Below the pieces are notes generated by a model that was not told where the DNA came from, made no database searches, and saw nothing but the letters and a program-made list of their open reading frames with translations. This document shows, in pieces, positions 1 through 8,659 of a stretch of DNA of 64,000 nucleotides. Both the position numbers and the translations under genes were made by a program. Source of the stretch: Variovorax boronicumulans (GTDB taxonomy: Bacteria > Pseudomonadota > Gammaproteobacteria > Burkholderiales > Burkholderiaceae_C); the NCBI RefSeq assembly GCF_007677875.1, contig NZ_VEDO01000025.1, positions 16,868 through 80,867 of the forward strand. Reading direction: 5' to 3'. Numbering within the stretch: position 1 is the first letter of the stretch; every line of letters begins with the position of its first letter.

Positions 1-2662
1 CAACGCTGCATGAACTGGCGATGTGGTCCTTCATGAGCCGCAGCCACTCCGTCTGTTCCGGCGTGAACGCCGTGCCGCGCTGGGCGTTGTGGCGGAAGAT
101 CCAGGCCTGGAAGCGCCGGTCCACCTCGTCGGCGAAGGGCTTCAGGGCCTGGTCCATGCCCAGCGCGAAGCGCAGCAGGCTGACGAGGTCGGTCAGCTGG
201 CGCTTGCGGTCGGCGCCCTGCACCTGGCTGGCCTGTACGCGCGCATAGGCGCTCCACAGCGCATCGGTGGTCAGCATCAGGGGTGGGCGGGCGAGCTGCT
301 CGTGCAGCTCTTCCAGCCGCTCGAAACTCAGCGCGCGGCGGCGGTAGGGCTGGTCGTAGAAGAAACCCAGCGCCTCGATTTCGTCTCGGTGCGCCTGCAG
401 GTAGTCGGCAAAGCGCGCAATGGCGTTGCGCGCCTGCGCCTCGGCCTGCGCGGCCAGGCCCGTGAACTGGATCTGGTCGGGGTTGACGTGGTCGATGAGC
501 TGTTCGCGTTCGCGGCGCGCGGCTTCGATGGCATCGCGCAACGCAGGCTGGTCGAAGGGCGCGCAGGCGGCGGCCACGCGCAGGCTGCGGGCGGCCTCCA
601 GCTCGCCGGCCGTGACCGTGTCTTCGTTGCGCGTGATGCCCTGCGCGCGGGCCGTGTCCAGCGCCTGCTGGAGCACGGCGTCCGGGTCCAGCGCACGCAG
701 CAGGCCCTTGCCGAGTTCGGCCACCGGAATGCCGCCGCTGATCCTCTCCAGCCGCGCGGCCTGCTTCGCATCGAGCTGCTTGCCCAGGCGCAGGAGGCGG
801 TTGGCCAGCGAGAGCACGGTGTCTTCGTCGCGGTGGCCCAGGGCCACGCCCTGCAGCAGGTCCTTGAGCGCCACGCCGGGCTTTTTCTCCAGCGGCCGGC
901 TGTCGGTCTTGAGCGAGGACTCCACGCCGACGGCGTCGATCAGCACGAAGCGCGTCTTGGCGCCCTCGGCGCTGGGGCTCACGCGCTGCAGGCCTTCGGC
1001 ATCCAGGCTGCGCACGCCACGGCCCTTCATCTGCTCGTAGTAGCCGCGCGCGCGCACGTCGCGCATGAACAGCAGCACCTCCAGCGGTTTCACGTCGGTG
1101 CCGGTGGCGATCATGTCCACGGTGACGGCGATGCGCGGGTGGTGGTCGTTGCGAAAGCTGGTGAGCACGCCGTCGGCGTCCTTCTCGCTGTAGGTGACCT
1201 TGCGGCAGAACGCGTTGCCCTGGCCATAGACCTCGCGCACGGTCTGCACGATGTCGTCGGCGTGGCTGTCGGTCTTGGCGAAGATCAGCGTCTTGGGCAC
1301 CTCGCGGCGGCGGGGGAACAGCTGCGTCTCCACCACGCGCTTCATCTCCTGGATGACCAGGCGGATCTGGTTGGGGTTGACCACGCTGCGGTCCAGCGCG
1401 CGGGCGTCGTAAGCGGTGTCGTCCTCGGTCTCGGCCCAGCGCCGCTTGCGCGTGGCACGGTCGCGGTGGTCCACCCATTCGCGGGCCTGGAGCGTGGCGC
1501 CCTTCTTCGTCACAGCGGTCTCGATCAGCCACACGTCGTAGCCCACGTTCACGCCGTCGCCCACCGACTGCTCGTAGCTGTATTCGGCCACGATGTTCTG
1601 ACGGAAGAAGCCGTAGGTGCGGGCGTCGGGCGTGGCCGTCAGGCCGATGAGGAAGGCGTCAAAGTAGTCCAGCACCTGCTTCCACAGGTTGTAGATGCTG
1701 CGGTGGCATTCGTCGATGACGATGACGTCGAAGCTCTCCACCGGCACGGCCGGGTTGTAGGCCACGAGCTTGTTCTGCCCGGGCTGCTGCTGCACCTCGT
1801 TGAGCGAGATGTCTTCGGCGGATTCATCCAGCGGCTGGCCCGCCAGCAGCGCGTACATGCGCTGGATGGTGCTGATGCAGACCTGGGCATGCGGGTCGAT
1901 GTGCGGCGAGTTCAGCCGCTGCACGTTGTACAGCTCGGTGAAGCTGCGGCCGTCGTCGGGCGGCTGGTAGGCCATGAACTCCTGCTGCGCCTGCTTGCCC
2001 AGGTTGCGCGTGTCCACCAGGAACAGGATGCGCCGCGCGCCCGCGAACTTGAGCAGGCGGTACACGGCGGTGATGGCGGTGTAGGTTTTGCCGGCGCCGG
2101 TAGCCATGTGCACCAGCGCGCGCGGCTGGTCGCGGGCGAGGGACTGCTCCAGGCCGGCGACGGCATCGGTCTGGCAATCGCGCAGGTTCTGTATGGGCAG
2201 CGGCGGCATGGCGGTGGCCAGGCGCGCGCGCAAGGTGTCGTGCGGACGCGCATGCCAGGCGGCAAGCTGCTCGGGGCGGAAAAAGTGGAAGATCTCGCGC
2301 GAGCGCGGCGCCGGGTCGTGGCCGTCGGTGAAACGGATCAGCTGGCTGGTGGCTTCGAAGAGGAAGCGCAGGGGCTGCTGGTCCGTGCGCCACTTGAGGC
2401 TTGCCAACGCGTAGCGCGCGGTCTGCAGCTCCACCACCGTCAACGACTCGCCTGCCGCGTCGCGCTTGGCCTCGATGACGCCGACCGGGACGCGGTCGAC
2501 AAACAGCACGTAATCGGCCGGGCCGGTGTCCGTCGGGAACTCGCGCACCGCGACACCCAAGCCCGCACCCAGGTTGACGTCGCCCATGCCCTGCACCAGC
2601 CAACCGGCGGCAACGAGCCTGCCATCGATGCGGACTCGGGCCTGGTGTTCGGGTGTGGTCAT
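1..2662 (-). CDS. hsdR: Type I restriction enzyme R subunit (HsdR, EcoEI-like), 3' end cut by the window edge
   Basis: ATP-dependent translocase and nuclease subunit of a type I restriction-modification system. The frame runs open from an ATG at 2662 to the window edge (887 codons seen), so the C-terminus is missing. Visible in order: an N-terminal PD-(D/E)xK nuclease (D50 in PADYVLF, then E64 and K66 in GVIEAKR), Walker A ATGAGKT at about 187-193, helicase motif II DECH at about 317-320, TAT in LTATP at about 342, a motif VI-like MKGRGVRSLD, and an EcoEI-type C-terminal region. R subunits of this class are about 800-950 aa, so little is lost. No M or S subunit lies in this window; they would be downstream, beyond the left edge. 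The restriction function is inferred from the family. Confidence 0.88.
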   Translation of the reverse strand, partial: MTTPEHQARVRIDGRLVAAGWLVQGMGDVNLGAGLGVAVREFPTDTGPADYVLFVDRVPVGVIEAKRDAAGESLTVVELQTARYALASLKWRTDQQPLRFLFEATSQLIRFTDGHDPAPRSREIFHFFRPEQLAAWHARPHDTLRARLATAMPPLPIQNLRDCQTDAVAGLEQSLARDQPRALVHMATGAGKTYTAITAVYRLLKFAGARRILFLVDTRNLGKQAQQEFMAYQPPDDGRSFTELYNVQRLNSPHIDPHAQVCISTIQRMYALLAGQPLDESAEDISLNEVQQQPGQNKLVAYNPAVPVESFDVIVIDECHRSIYNLWKQVLDYFDAFLIGLTATPDARTYGFFRQNIVAEYSYEQSVGDGVNVGYDVWLIETAVTKKGATLQAREWVDHRDRATRKRRWAETEDDTAYDARALDRSVVNPNQIRLVIQEMKRVVETQLFPRRREVPKTLIFAKTDSHADDIVQTVREVYGQGNAFCRKVTYSEKDADGVLTSFRNDHHPRIAVTVDMIATGTDVKPLEVLLFMRDVRARGYYEQMKGRGVRSLDAEGLQRVSPSAEGAKTRFVLIDAVGVESSLKTDSRPLEKKPGVALKDLLQGVALGHRDEDTVLSLANRLLRLGKQLDAKQAARLERISGGIPVAELGKGLLRALDPDAVLQQALDTARAQGITRNEDTVTAGELEAARSLRVAAACAPFDQPALRDAIEAARREREQLIDHVNPDQIQFTGLAAQAEAQARNAIARFADYLQAHRDEIEALGFFYDQPYRRRALSFERLEELHEQLARPPLMLTTDALWSAYARVQASQVQGADRKRQLTDLVSLLRFALGMDQALKPFADEVDRRFQAWIFRHNAQRGTAFTPEQTEWLRLMKDHIASSCSV

Positions 2663-2902
2663 GCCTGGGGTCTGTGGGGCTGCGCGGGGAGGCGCAATTC
2701 TGTCCCATCCCATGCGCTCCAGACGGGGCTGTGCCGCGCGTCGCATCGATGCCAAGGCCTGTGCATCGCGCCGGCAGTTCCCCGCCCTGCCGCAAGGCCT
2801 TGGCGTGGCTGGTTAGACTCCCGCCCCGGGTGGCATGCCGCATCGGGCATGCCAGGTCTTCGCGCAGGTCGGGCCGCCGCGCGGTCTACCCGCGCTTGTC
2901 CC

Positions 2903-4165
2903 ATGTCCGACCCCACGATCCAGTGGATCGCCGCCGCGCTGTTCGCCATCGCGCTGGCCCACACCTTCGCCGCCAAACAACTCGAGCGGCTCTCCCACCG
3001 CTTCCCGCGCCATGCCGGCCTGTTCCACCTGCTCGGCGAGGTCGAGGTGGTGTTCGGCTTCTGGGCCATGGTGCTCATCGCCGTGCTCGCGCTCGCGGCG
3101 GGCGGCCCCCAGGCACTGGCCTATGCGGAGTCGCGCAACTACACCGAGCCGCTGTTCGTCTTCGTCGTGATGGTGATGGCGGCCTCGCGCCCCATCGTGC
3201 GCACGGTGGCGGCGCTGGTCGACCGGGCGGCGCGGCTGGCGCCCGTGCCCACACCGGTGGCCACCGCCTGGCTGGGCCTGGCAGCCGTTCCGCTGTTCGG
3301 CTCGCTCGTGACCGAGCCCGCGGCCATGACCATCGCGGCGCTCATGCTGGCGCCGCAGATCTTTCGCCGCGAGGTGCCCGAGGGCGCGAAGTATCTGGCG
3401 CTCGGCGTGCTGTTCGTGAACGTGTCCATCGGCGGCACGCTCACGGCCTATGCGGCGCCGCCGGTGCTCATGGTGGCCAGCGCCTGGCAATGGGACAGCC
3501 TGTTCATGCTGCAGAACTTCGGCTGGAAGGCGGCGCTGGCGGTGCTCGTCAATGCCACGGTGGCCACGGTCGTGCTGCGCCGCTTTCTGCGTGCGCAGGG
3601 TCCCGGCGCGGCCCCCGCGCCGGCCGCCAGGCCGCTGCCCGCCACCGTAGTGCTCGTGCACGTGGCGCTGCTCGCGGGCGTGGTGCTGTTCGCCCACCAT
3701 CCCGTGATCTTCCTCGGCCTGTTCCTGCTGTTCCTGGGCTTCACGCAGGCCTATGCGCAGCACCAGAGCCCGCTGATCCTCAAGGAGGCACTGCTGGTCG
3801 GCTTCTTCCTGGCCGGGCTGGTGGTGCTGGGTGGCATGCAGCAGTGGTGGCTGCAGCCCATCGTCTCGGGGCTGGAGCCGCTGGCGCTGTTCTTCGGTGC
3901 GCTGGCGCTCACGGCCGTCACCGACAACGCGGCGTTGACCTACCTGGGCTCGCTGATCGAGGGCATGTCCGACCCGGCGAAGTACATGCTGGTGGCCGGT
4001 GCCGTGGCCGGCGGCGGGCTGACCGTGATCGCGAACGCACCGAACCCGGCCGGCGTGGCCCTGCTCAAGCGCGGCTTCGCCGACGAGACCGTCAGCATCG
4101 GCGCCCTGGTGCTCGGCGCACTCGGGCCGACCGCAGTCGCTGCCGCGGCCTTCCTGCTGCTCTGA
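2903..4165 (+). CDS. Putative Na+/H+ antiporter family inner-membrane protein
   Basis: A 420-aa, very hydrophobic polytopic protein with about 11-12 predicted membrane segments. It resembles the 'putative Na+/H+ antiporter' family (PF07399-like). Charged residues embedded in hydrophobic stretches, such as FGSLVTEPAAMT and TAVTDNAALTYLGS, look like ion-translocation segments. The start is the ATG at 2903 (MSDPTIQW); the frame is open far upstream, but that part is only the antisense shadow of hsdR. Substrate specificity is not established. The gene converges with the glycosylase-like gene, with one base between the two stop codons. The 240-bp gap to the divergent hsdR should hold promoters for both genes; I could not pick out clear boxes. 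Confidence 0.75.
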   Translation: MSDPTIQWIAAALFAIALAHTFAAKQLERLSHRFPRHAGLFHLLGEVEVVFGFWAMVLIAVLALAAGGPQALAYAESRNYTEPLFVFVVMVMAASRPIVRTVAALVDRAARLAPVPTPVATAWLGLAAVPLFGSLVTEPAAMTIAALMLAPQIFRREVPEGAKYLALGVLFVNVSIGGTLTAYAAPPVLMVASAWQWDSLFMLQNFGWKAALAVLVNATVATVVLRRFLRAQGPGAAPAPAARPLPATVVLVHVALLAGVVLFAHHPVIFLGLFLLFLGFTQAYAQHQSPLILKEALLVGFFLAGLVVLGGMQQWWLQPIVSGLEPLALFFGALALTAVTDNAALTYLGSLIEGMSDPAKYMLVAGAVAGGGLTVIANAPNPAGVALLKRGFADETVSIGALVLGALGPTAVAAAAFLLL

Positions 4166-4166
4166 T

Positions 4167-5264
4167 TCACAGGGCCAGGAATGCGCGCATGCGCGCGAGT
4201 TCTTCTTCGAGCCCGATGCGGAAGGCGGCGGCCCTCGGCGGTCTGCCCGCCACGTAGCCGAACTGCGCCTGCAGCGCGCCACCCGCGACCGACAGGTTGC
4301 CCCAGCCCACGATCTGCTCGTGCCACAGCAGCGGCAGCGCGTAGTAGCCAAGCTGGCGCCTGGGCGCCGGCGTGTAGGCTTCGAAGCGGTAGGCCCAGCC
4401 CCAGAACAGCTCGAAGCGGCGCCGGTCCCAGACCACGGGGTCGAACGGCGTGAGCAGGCGCACGCCTTCGTCGGTCCGCCAGCGCGCAGCGGCGGGGTTC
4501 TCGGTGGCCGGCCAGTACCAGTCCACGCCATCGACACGCGCGCGCGCCAGCCGCCCTCTGGCACGCGCCAGCGCGGCGGCGCGCTCGGCCGCCCACTGCG
4601 GCGTGCCGCCGCGCAGCAGCAGGCTCAGCAGCTGGCCCAGGCTGGCGGCCGGCAGCGGTGCGTACTTGGCCACGACCAGATCGACGAGGGCGTCCATGCG
4701 CGCGGCAATGGCCTGGGCGTCTGTCGCGGCCAGCGCGGCGGCGCGCACGGCGTACACGCGCGTGCCGCTGTCGCGCCGCAGCACGCGCAGCAGGCCGCGG
4801 TAGTGCATGGCGTCGAGCAGCTGGGTGCTTGCATTGGAATGGCCGCCAAACCAGTTGCGCGTGCGCCCGTGCGCGAACTGCGCCTCGACCTCGCGCGGGT
4901 GCACGGCGCCGCGCTCCTGCACGAAGGCCAGCACGGCGTCGGCCTGCAACGCGCGCTCGGGTGTCCAGGCCTCGCGCGCGCTGCGCGGGTGCATGAGGTC
5001 GGCATGCGCGCGCGGCAGAAAGCCGTAGTTGACGAAGAAATCCTCTTCGATGCCGAGCCGGGCGTAGCGCCGCTCCAGGTCGCCGGCGCGGTAGTCGCGC
5101 ACGCGGTGGCGCAGCGTGAGGTCCTGGGCGCGCGCGGGCGCGCGGATCGGGTCGGCCTGCACGAAGCCCAGGCGGGAGATGGCGCGCGCAAGCGTGGTGG
5201 GAGTGAACAGCGTGCGTGCGATCGCGTGGCGGCGCAGCTGCTCCAGGGTGGGTGCGGTCGGCAT
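4167..5264 (-). CDS. AlkX/YcaQ-like winged-helix DNA glycosylase
   Basis: A 365-aa protein of the HTH_42 (YcaQ/AlkZ) superfamily, whose members unhook interstrand DNA crosslinks or excise bulky alkylated bases. The N-terminal winged-helix region contains FVQADPIRAP, placing Q36-A-D38 at the catalytic Q-x-Q/Q-x-D position. The Q-x-D form is that of E. coli YcaQ (AlkX), whereas AlkZ has Q-x-Q. Later family landmarks include DFFVNYGFLPR, RNWFGGHSN, LLTPFDPVVWDRRR and FWGWAYRFEAYTPAPRR. The start is the ATG at 5264 (MPTAPTLEQL); the frame is open further upstream but has no better start. A repair role is family knowledge; the Q-x-D reading is direct. Confidence 0.8.
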   Translation of the reverse strand: MPTAPTLEQLRRHAIARTLFTPTTLARAISRLGFVQADPIRAPARAQDLTLRHRVRDYRAGDLERRYARLGIEEDFFVNYGFLPRAHADLMHPRSAREAWTPERALQADAVLAFVQERGAVHPREVEAQFAHGRTRNWFGGHSNASTQLLDAMHYRGLLRVLRRDSGTRVYAVRAAALAATDAQAIAARMDALVDLVVAKYAPLPAASLGQLLSLLLRGGTPQWAAERAAALARARGRLARARVDGVDWYWPATENPAAARWRTDEGVRLLTPFDPVVWDRRRFELFWGWAYRFEAYTPAPRRQLGYYALPLLWHEQIVGWGNLSVAGGALQAQFGYVAGRPPRAAAFRIGLEEELARMRAFLAL

Positions 5265-5314
5265 GCCGGCATCATGCCGCGGGCCTTTGCGCCCTGCTTC
5301 AGAATGCCCCGACC

Positions 5315-6499
5315 ATGACCGAACCGCACCCCGCCCCCGCCACGCTGCTGGCCGAATGCCCCCGGGCCTCGCTGGCCCTGCTGGAGGCCAACTGCACACC
5401 GCACGGCATCCTGGCCGCCAGCCGCACCCAGGCGGCCGAGGCGCGCCGCTACACGCGCATCTTCGGCCGCGACGCCGCCATCTGCGTGATGGCCATGTGC
5501 GGCAGCGGCGTGCCGGCGCTGGAGCGCGGCGCCGTCGCCAGCCTCGATGCCCTGGCCGCACAGCAGGCCGCCAATGGCCAGATCCCCAAGTACGTGGACC
5601 CCGATGGGTTGGATGCCGACTTCTGGTACCTGGGCTGCATCGACGCCACGCTGTGGTGGCTGATCGCGGTGGACCACGTGCGCCGCCACGGCACGGTGGG
5701 CGCCACGCACTGGCAGGACGGCGTGCAGCGCGCCATCGGCTGGCTGCTCGCGCAGGAGCACCAGACCTTCCGGCTGCTGCAGCAGAACGAGGCCAGCGAC
5801 TGGGCCGACATCATGCCGCGCTCGGGCTATGTGCTCTACACCAACGCGCTGTGGTACGAGGTCAAGCGGCGCTTCGCGCTCGCCGATGCGCAGGCCACGG
5901 CGCACCACTTCAACCACCTGTTCAACCCGTTCCAGCGCGACCTGCCCACCTACCACCGGGCCCGCCTGCTGCGCCACTACGCGCGCCGCGGCCGGCGCGA
6001 CCCGGGCCTGTACCTCTCGTTCGTGAACCTGGCCGTGGTCGGTGACGAGGGCGACGTGTTCGGCAACGTGCTGGCGCTGCTCTGCGGCCTGGCCGACGAG
6101 ACCATGGCCGCGCGCATCGCCGACACCATCACCGCCGCGCAGGCCGACCAGCCCTACCCCGTGCGCGTGGTGCTGCACCCGCTCACGCGCCAGCACGACC
6201 TGTGGCGCCGCTACATGGAGCGGCACCAGCAAAACCTCGTCCACCAGTACCACAACGGCGGCATCTGGCCCTTCGTGGGCGGCTTCTGGGCGATGGCGCT
6301 GGCACGCCTGGGGCGTACGGAACAGGCACACGGCGCCCTGCTGCGGCTGGCGCAGGCCAATGCCGCGCACGGCTGGCGCTTCACCGAGTGGTTCCACGGC
6401 AGGACGCTGGCGCCGCGCGGCATGCCGGGCCAGAGCTGGAATGCGGCGGGCTTCCTGCTCGCGCAACGCATGCTCGATGGCGGCGCTGCGGGTTGGTGA
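5315..6499 (+). CDS. (alpha/alpha)6-barrel glycoside hydrolase, GH100/amylo-alpha-1,6-glucosidase-like
   Basis: A 394-aa soluble protein without a signal peptide, so probably cytoplasmic. It looks like a bacterial relative of neutral/alkaline invertases and glycogen-debranching glucosidases. Typical features are YTRIFGRDAAICVMAM near residue 47, an acidic DWADIMPRSGYVLYTNALWY segment in the middle, and YHNGGIWPFVGGFWAMALAR near residue 310. The aspartates in GRDAA and DWADIM are the likely catalytic or substrate-binding acids. The start is the ATG at 5315 (MTEPHPAP); the codons upstream are noncoding in character. It is divergent from the glycosylase with 50 bp between the starts. Whether the substrate is sucrose, a glucan or another oligosaccharide cannot be told from the sequence. 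Confidence 0.72.
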   Translation: MTEPHPAPATLLAECPRASLALLEANCTPHGILAASRTQAAEARRYTRIFGRDAAICVMAMCGSGVPALERGAVASLDALAAQQAANGQIPKYVDPDGLDADFWYLGCIDATLWWLIAVDHVRRHGTVGATHWQDGVQRAIGWLLAQEHQTFRLLQQNEASDWADIMPRSGYVLYTNALWYEVKRRFALADAQATAHHFNHLFNPFQRDLPTYHRARLLRHYARRGRRDPGLYLSFVNLAVVGDEGDVFGNVLALLCGLADETMAARIADTITAAQADQPYPVRVVLHPLTRQHDLWRRYMERHQQNLVHQYHNGGIWPFVGGFWAMALARLGRTEQAHGALLRLAQANAAHGWRFTEWFHGRTLAPRGMPGQSWNAAGFLLAQRMLDGGAAGW

Positions 6500-6535
6500 G
6501 CGCAGACCGGCGCGCCACCCCCAGCCCATGGAATG

Positions 6536-6680
6536 GGCGCGCAAGCAGCAGCTCCGCAGGCCGCGGGGCAGGCCACGCCAGCAGTCGCCGCGGCACTGGC
6601 TCTGCCAGGCCGCTGGCGGCGCGCCCTGGAGGCGGGATGGGACTTCTACACGCAGTGAGAAGGCCAGACGGGGGTGGTTC
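6536..6680 (-). repeat. Dispersed intergenic repeat, copy A
   Basis: Read on the minus strand, this gap sequence matches the stretch at about 29774-29905 over roughly 130 bp with scattered changes. Shared blocks include CACCCCCG/CACCCCG, CCGCCTCCAGGG, GCCGCCAGCGGC, TGCTGGCRTGGCCTGC and CCGCGGCC. This copy lies in a noncoding gap between the glycosidase and ygiW genes; the other lies inside a pseudopilin leader. No terminal repeats or transposase are visible, so it looks like a short non-autonomous or REP-like element. I recall similar repeats in other Comamonadaceae, but this was not searched. The borders are approximate. Confidence 0.6.
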
Positions 6681-6763
6681 ATCAGATTGCCTTCATCTGC
6701 GGCGCATCCAATGGCGCCATGCCGCGGAACGGGTCCGCGGCACATGCACAGAAGGAGTTGACC

Positions 6764-7183
6764 ATGCGCCATCCCATCATCACCGCAGCCATCGCCGCCG
6801 CCCTGCTCGCAGCTGGCATCGCGCAAGCCCAGCCGGCTGCCAGCTACACCGGCCCCAGCGTGGGTACGCAGCCAGCCCAGGCCGGCAAACACGGCAGCTA
6901 CGACGGCCCCAGCTCGGTGCCGCTGCTCACCGTCAAGCAACTGCTCGAGACCGGCAAGGACGAACAGCACGCGCGCCTGCAAGGCCGCATCGTCTCGCAC
7001 GATGGCGGCGACAAGTACACCTTCGCCGACGACAGCGGCCGCATCACGGTGGAGATCGACGACGACCGCTTTCCGCCCGGCCAGGCCATCGGCGCGGCAC
7101 AGCGTGTGGAACTGGTCGGCGAGTTCGACAAGGGCCTGCGCAAGCGCGAGTTCGAGGTCGACCGCATCACGCTGATCCACTGA
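6764..7183 (+). CDS. YgiW/YdeI-family periplasmic OB-fold (BOF) protein
   Basis: A 139-aa exported protein. The N-terminus MRHPIITAAIAAALLAAGIA with the following QAQ is a signal peptide. The mature protein carries the BOF (bacterial OB-fold) domain: SVPLLTVKQLLETGKDEQHA, then LQGRIVSHDGGDKYTFADD, SGRITVEIDDDRFP and LVGEFDKGLRKREFEVDRI. Family members (YgiW, YdeI) are linked to envelope and peroxide or metal stress tolerance. The ATG at 6764 was chosen because a strong AAGGAG site lies seven bases upstream and the signal peptide begins there; an upstream in-frame ATG at 6674 would add an implausible extension. The ligand is unknown. Confidence 0.85.
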   Translation: MRHPIITAAIAAALLAAGIAQAQPAASYTGPSVGTQPAQAGKHGSYDGPSSVPLLTVKQLLETGKDEQHARLQGRIVSHDGGDKYTFADDSGRITVEIDDDRFPPGQAIGAAQRVELVGEFDKGLRKREFEVDRITLIH

Positions 7184-7192
7184 TGCACCGGC

Positions 7193-8650
7193 ATGCCCTA
7201 TAAACCGGGCATGCCCCAGGACATCCTCGACACCCACGACGCCACCGCGCTCTCGCAGGCCCTGCACGCCGGCCAGCTGTCCTGCCGCGAACTGATGCAG
7301 GCCACGCTGGCCCGCATCGCCGCGCGCAACCCGCTCTTCAACGCCATCGTGAGCCTGCGCGCGCCCGAGGCCCTGTTGGCCGAGGCCGACGCGCACGACG
7401 CACTGCTCGCGCGCGGCCAGTCCAAGGGCTGGCTGCACGGCATCCCCCAGGCCATCAAGGACCTCTCGGCCACGGCCGGCATCGCCACCACGCACGGCTC
7501 GCCGCTGCTGGCGCACCAGGTGCCGCGCGAGGACGAGTTGATGGTCGCGCGCATCAAGGCGGCCGGCGGCATCGTCATCGGCAAGACCAACACGCCCGAG
7601 TTCGGCCTGGGCTCGCACACTTTCAACGCCGTCTTCGGCACCACCGGCAATGCCTGGGACCCGACGCGCTCGGCCGGCGGCAGCAGCGGTGGCGCGGCCG
7701 TGGCGCTGGCGCAGCGCATGGTGGCCGTGGCCGATGGCTCGGACTTCATGGGCAGCCTGCGCAACCCGGCCGGCTGGAATTACATCTTCGGCATGCGGCC
7801 CAGTCAGGGGCGTGTGCCGCAGGTGCCGGCCGCCGATGCCTGGCTCGCGCAGCTGGGCACCGCCGGACCGATGGCGCGCACCGTGCGCGACCTGGCGCGC
7901 ATGCTGGACACCCAGGCCGGCCACGACGCGCGCGCGCCGCTGTCGCTGGACGACGGCGTGCGCTTCGCCGACACCCTGCGCGAGGCTGCGCGGCCCGCAC
8001 GCATCGCCTGGCTCGGCGACCTGGGCGGCTACCTGCCCATGGAGGCCGGCGTGCTGGACTGCTGCGAACAGGCACTGGGCCGGCTGGCCGCGCTGGGCTG
8101 CGTGGTCGAGCCGACGGCGCTCGGCACGGCGCCCGAGCCGGTCTGGGACGCCTGGCTCATCTGGCGCCGCGTGCTCGTGGGCGCGCGCATCGCGCCGCTG
8201 ATGGCGCTGCCGCAGGCGCGCGAACACATCAAGCCCGAGGCGCTGTGGGAATACGAGCAGGGCCAGGGCACGAGCGCCGCGCAGTTCATGGCCGCCAGCG
8301 GCCGGCGTACGGCCTTCTACCAGCACCTGCTGGGCCTGTTCGAGCGCCATGACGTGCTGGCCCTGCCCAGCGCCCAGGTCTGGCCCTTCGCGGCCACCGA
8401 ACGCTGGCCCACGCAGATCGCGGGCCGCGCCATGGACACCTACCACCGCTGGATGGAGGTGGTGATCTACGCCACCTTCGCGGGTCTGCCGGCCATCAGC
8501 ATCCCGGCCGGCTTCGGGCCGCAGGGGCTGCCGATGGGCCTGCAACTGATCGGCCGACCGCGCGACGATGCGGGCGTGCTGCGCCTGGCCGCGGCCTACG
8601 AGGCGGCCGAGCAGGCGCTGCTGCGCGCCGCGCCGCCGAGCCGCGGCTGA
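7193..8650 (+). CDS. Amidase signature family hydrolase
   Basis: A 485-aa amidase signature enzyme that hydrolyses an unknown C-N amide. The Ser-cisSer-Lys triad is visible: K89 in IPQAIKDL, S164 in SAGGSSGGAA and nucleophile S188 in SDFMGSLRNPA, with the usual 24-residue spacing between the serines. The nucleophile segment reads DFMGSLRNP rather than the commoner D-x-x-GSIR-x-P. A second ATG at 7211 (MPQDILDTHD) gives a more typical N-terminus and may be the true start; neither has a clear Shine-Dalgarno site. It follows ygiW by 9 bp. A second, distinct amidase lies at 61683-63110. Substrate unknown. Confidence 0.85.
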   Translation: MPYKPGMPQDILDTHDATALSQALHAGQLSCRELMQATLARIAARNPLFNAIVSLRAPEALLAEADAHDALLARGQSKGWLHGIPQAIKDLSATAGIATTHGSPLLAHQVPREDELMVARIKAAGGIVIGKTNTPEFGLGSHTFNAVFGTTGNAWDPTRSAGGSSGGAAVALAQRMVAVADGSDFMGSLRNPAGWNYIFGMRPSQGRVPQVPAADAWLAQLGTAGPMARTVRDLARMLDTQAGHDARAPLSLDDGVRFADTLREAARPARIAWLGDLGGYLPMEAGVLDCCEQALGRLAALGCVVEPTALGTAPEPVWDAWLIWRRVLVGARIAPLMALPQAREHIKPEALWEYEQGQGTSAAQFMAASGRRTAFYQHLLGLFERHDVLALPSAQVWPFAATERWPTQIAGRAMDTYHRWMEVVIYATFAGLPAISIPAGFGPQGLPMGLQLIGRPRDDAGVLRLAAAYEAAEQALLRAAPPSRG

Positions 8651-8659
8651 CGCATCGAC

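Noticed and set aside
23..2660. Very long open frame on the plus strand across the first 2.6 kb, continuous with the Na+/H+ antiporter gene
   Set aside because: It is the antisense shadow of hsdR in GC-rich DNA. The minus-strand frame has all helicase and nuclease motifs, while the plus frame is low-complexity Ala/Arg/Gly sequence.
2832..2856. Repeated GGCATGCC palindromes (also near 5262 and 7191)
   Set aside because: GC-rich 8-mers around ATG codons are expected by chance in this genome; spacing differs between places, so no common element.
4625..8545. Long minus-strand open frame of about 1300 codons
   Set aside because: It is antisense to the glycosidase, ygiW and amidase genes and out of frame with the glycosylase. 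Composition is His/Gln/Arg-rich noncoding style without domains.
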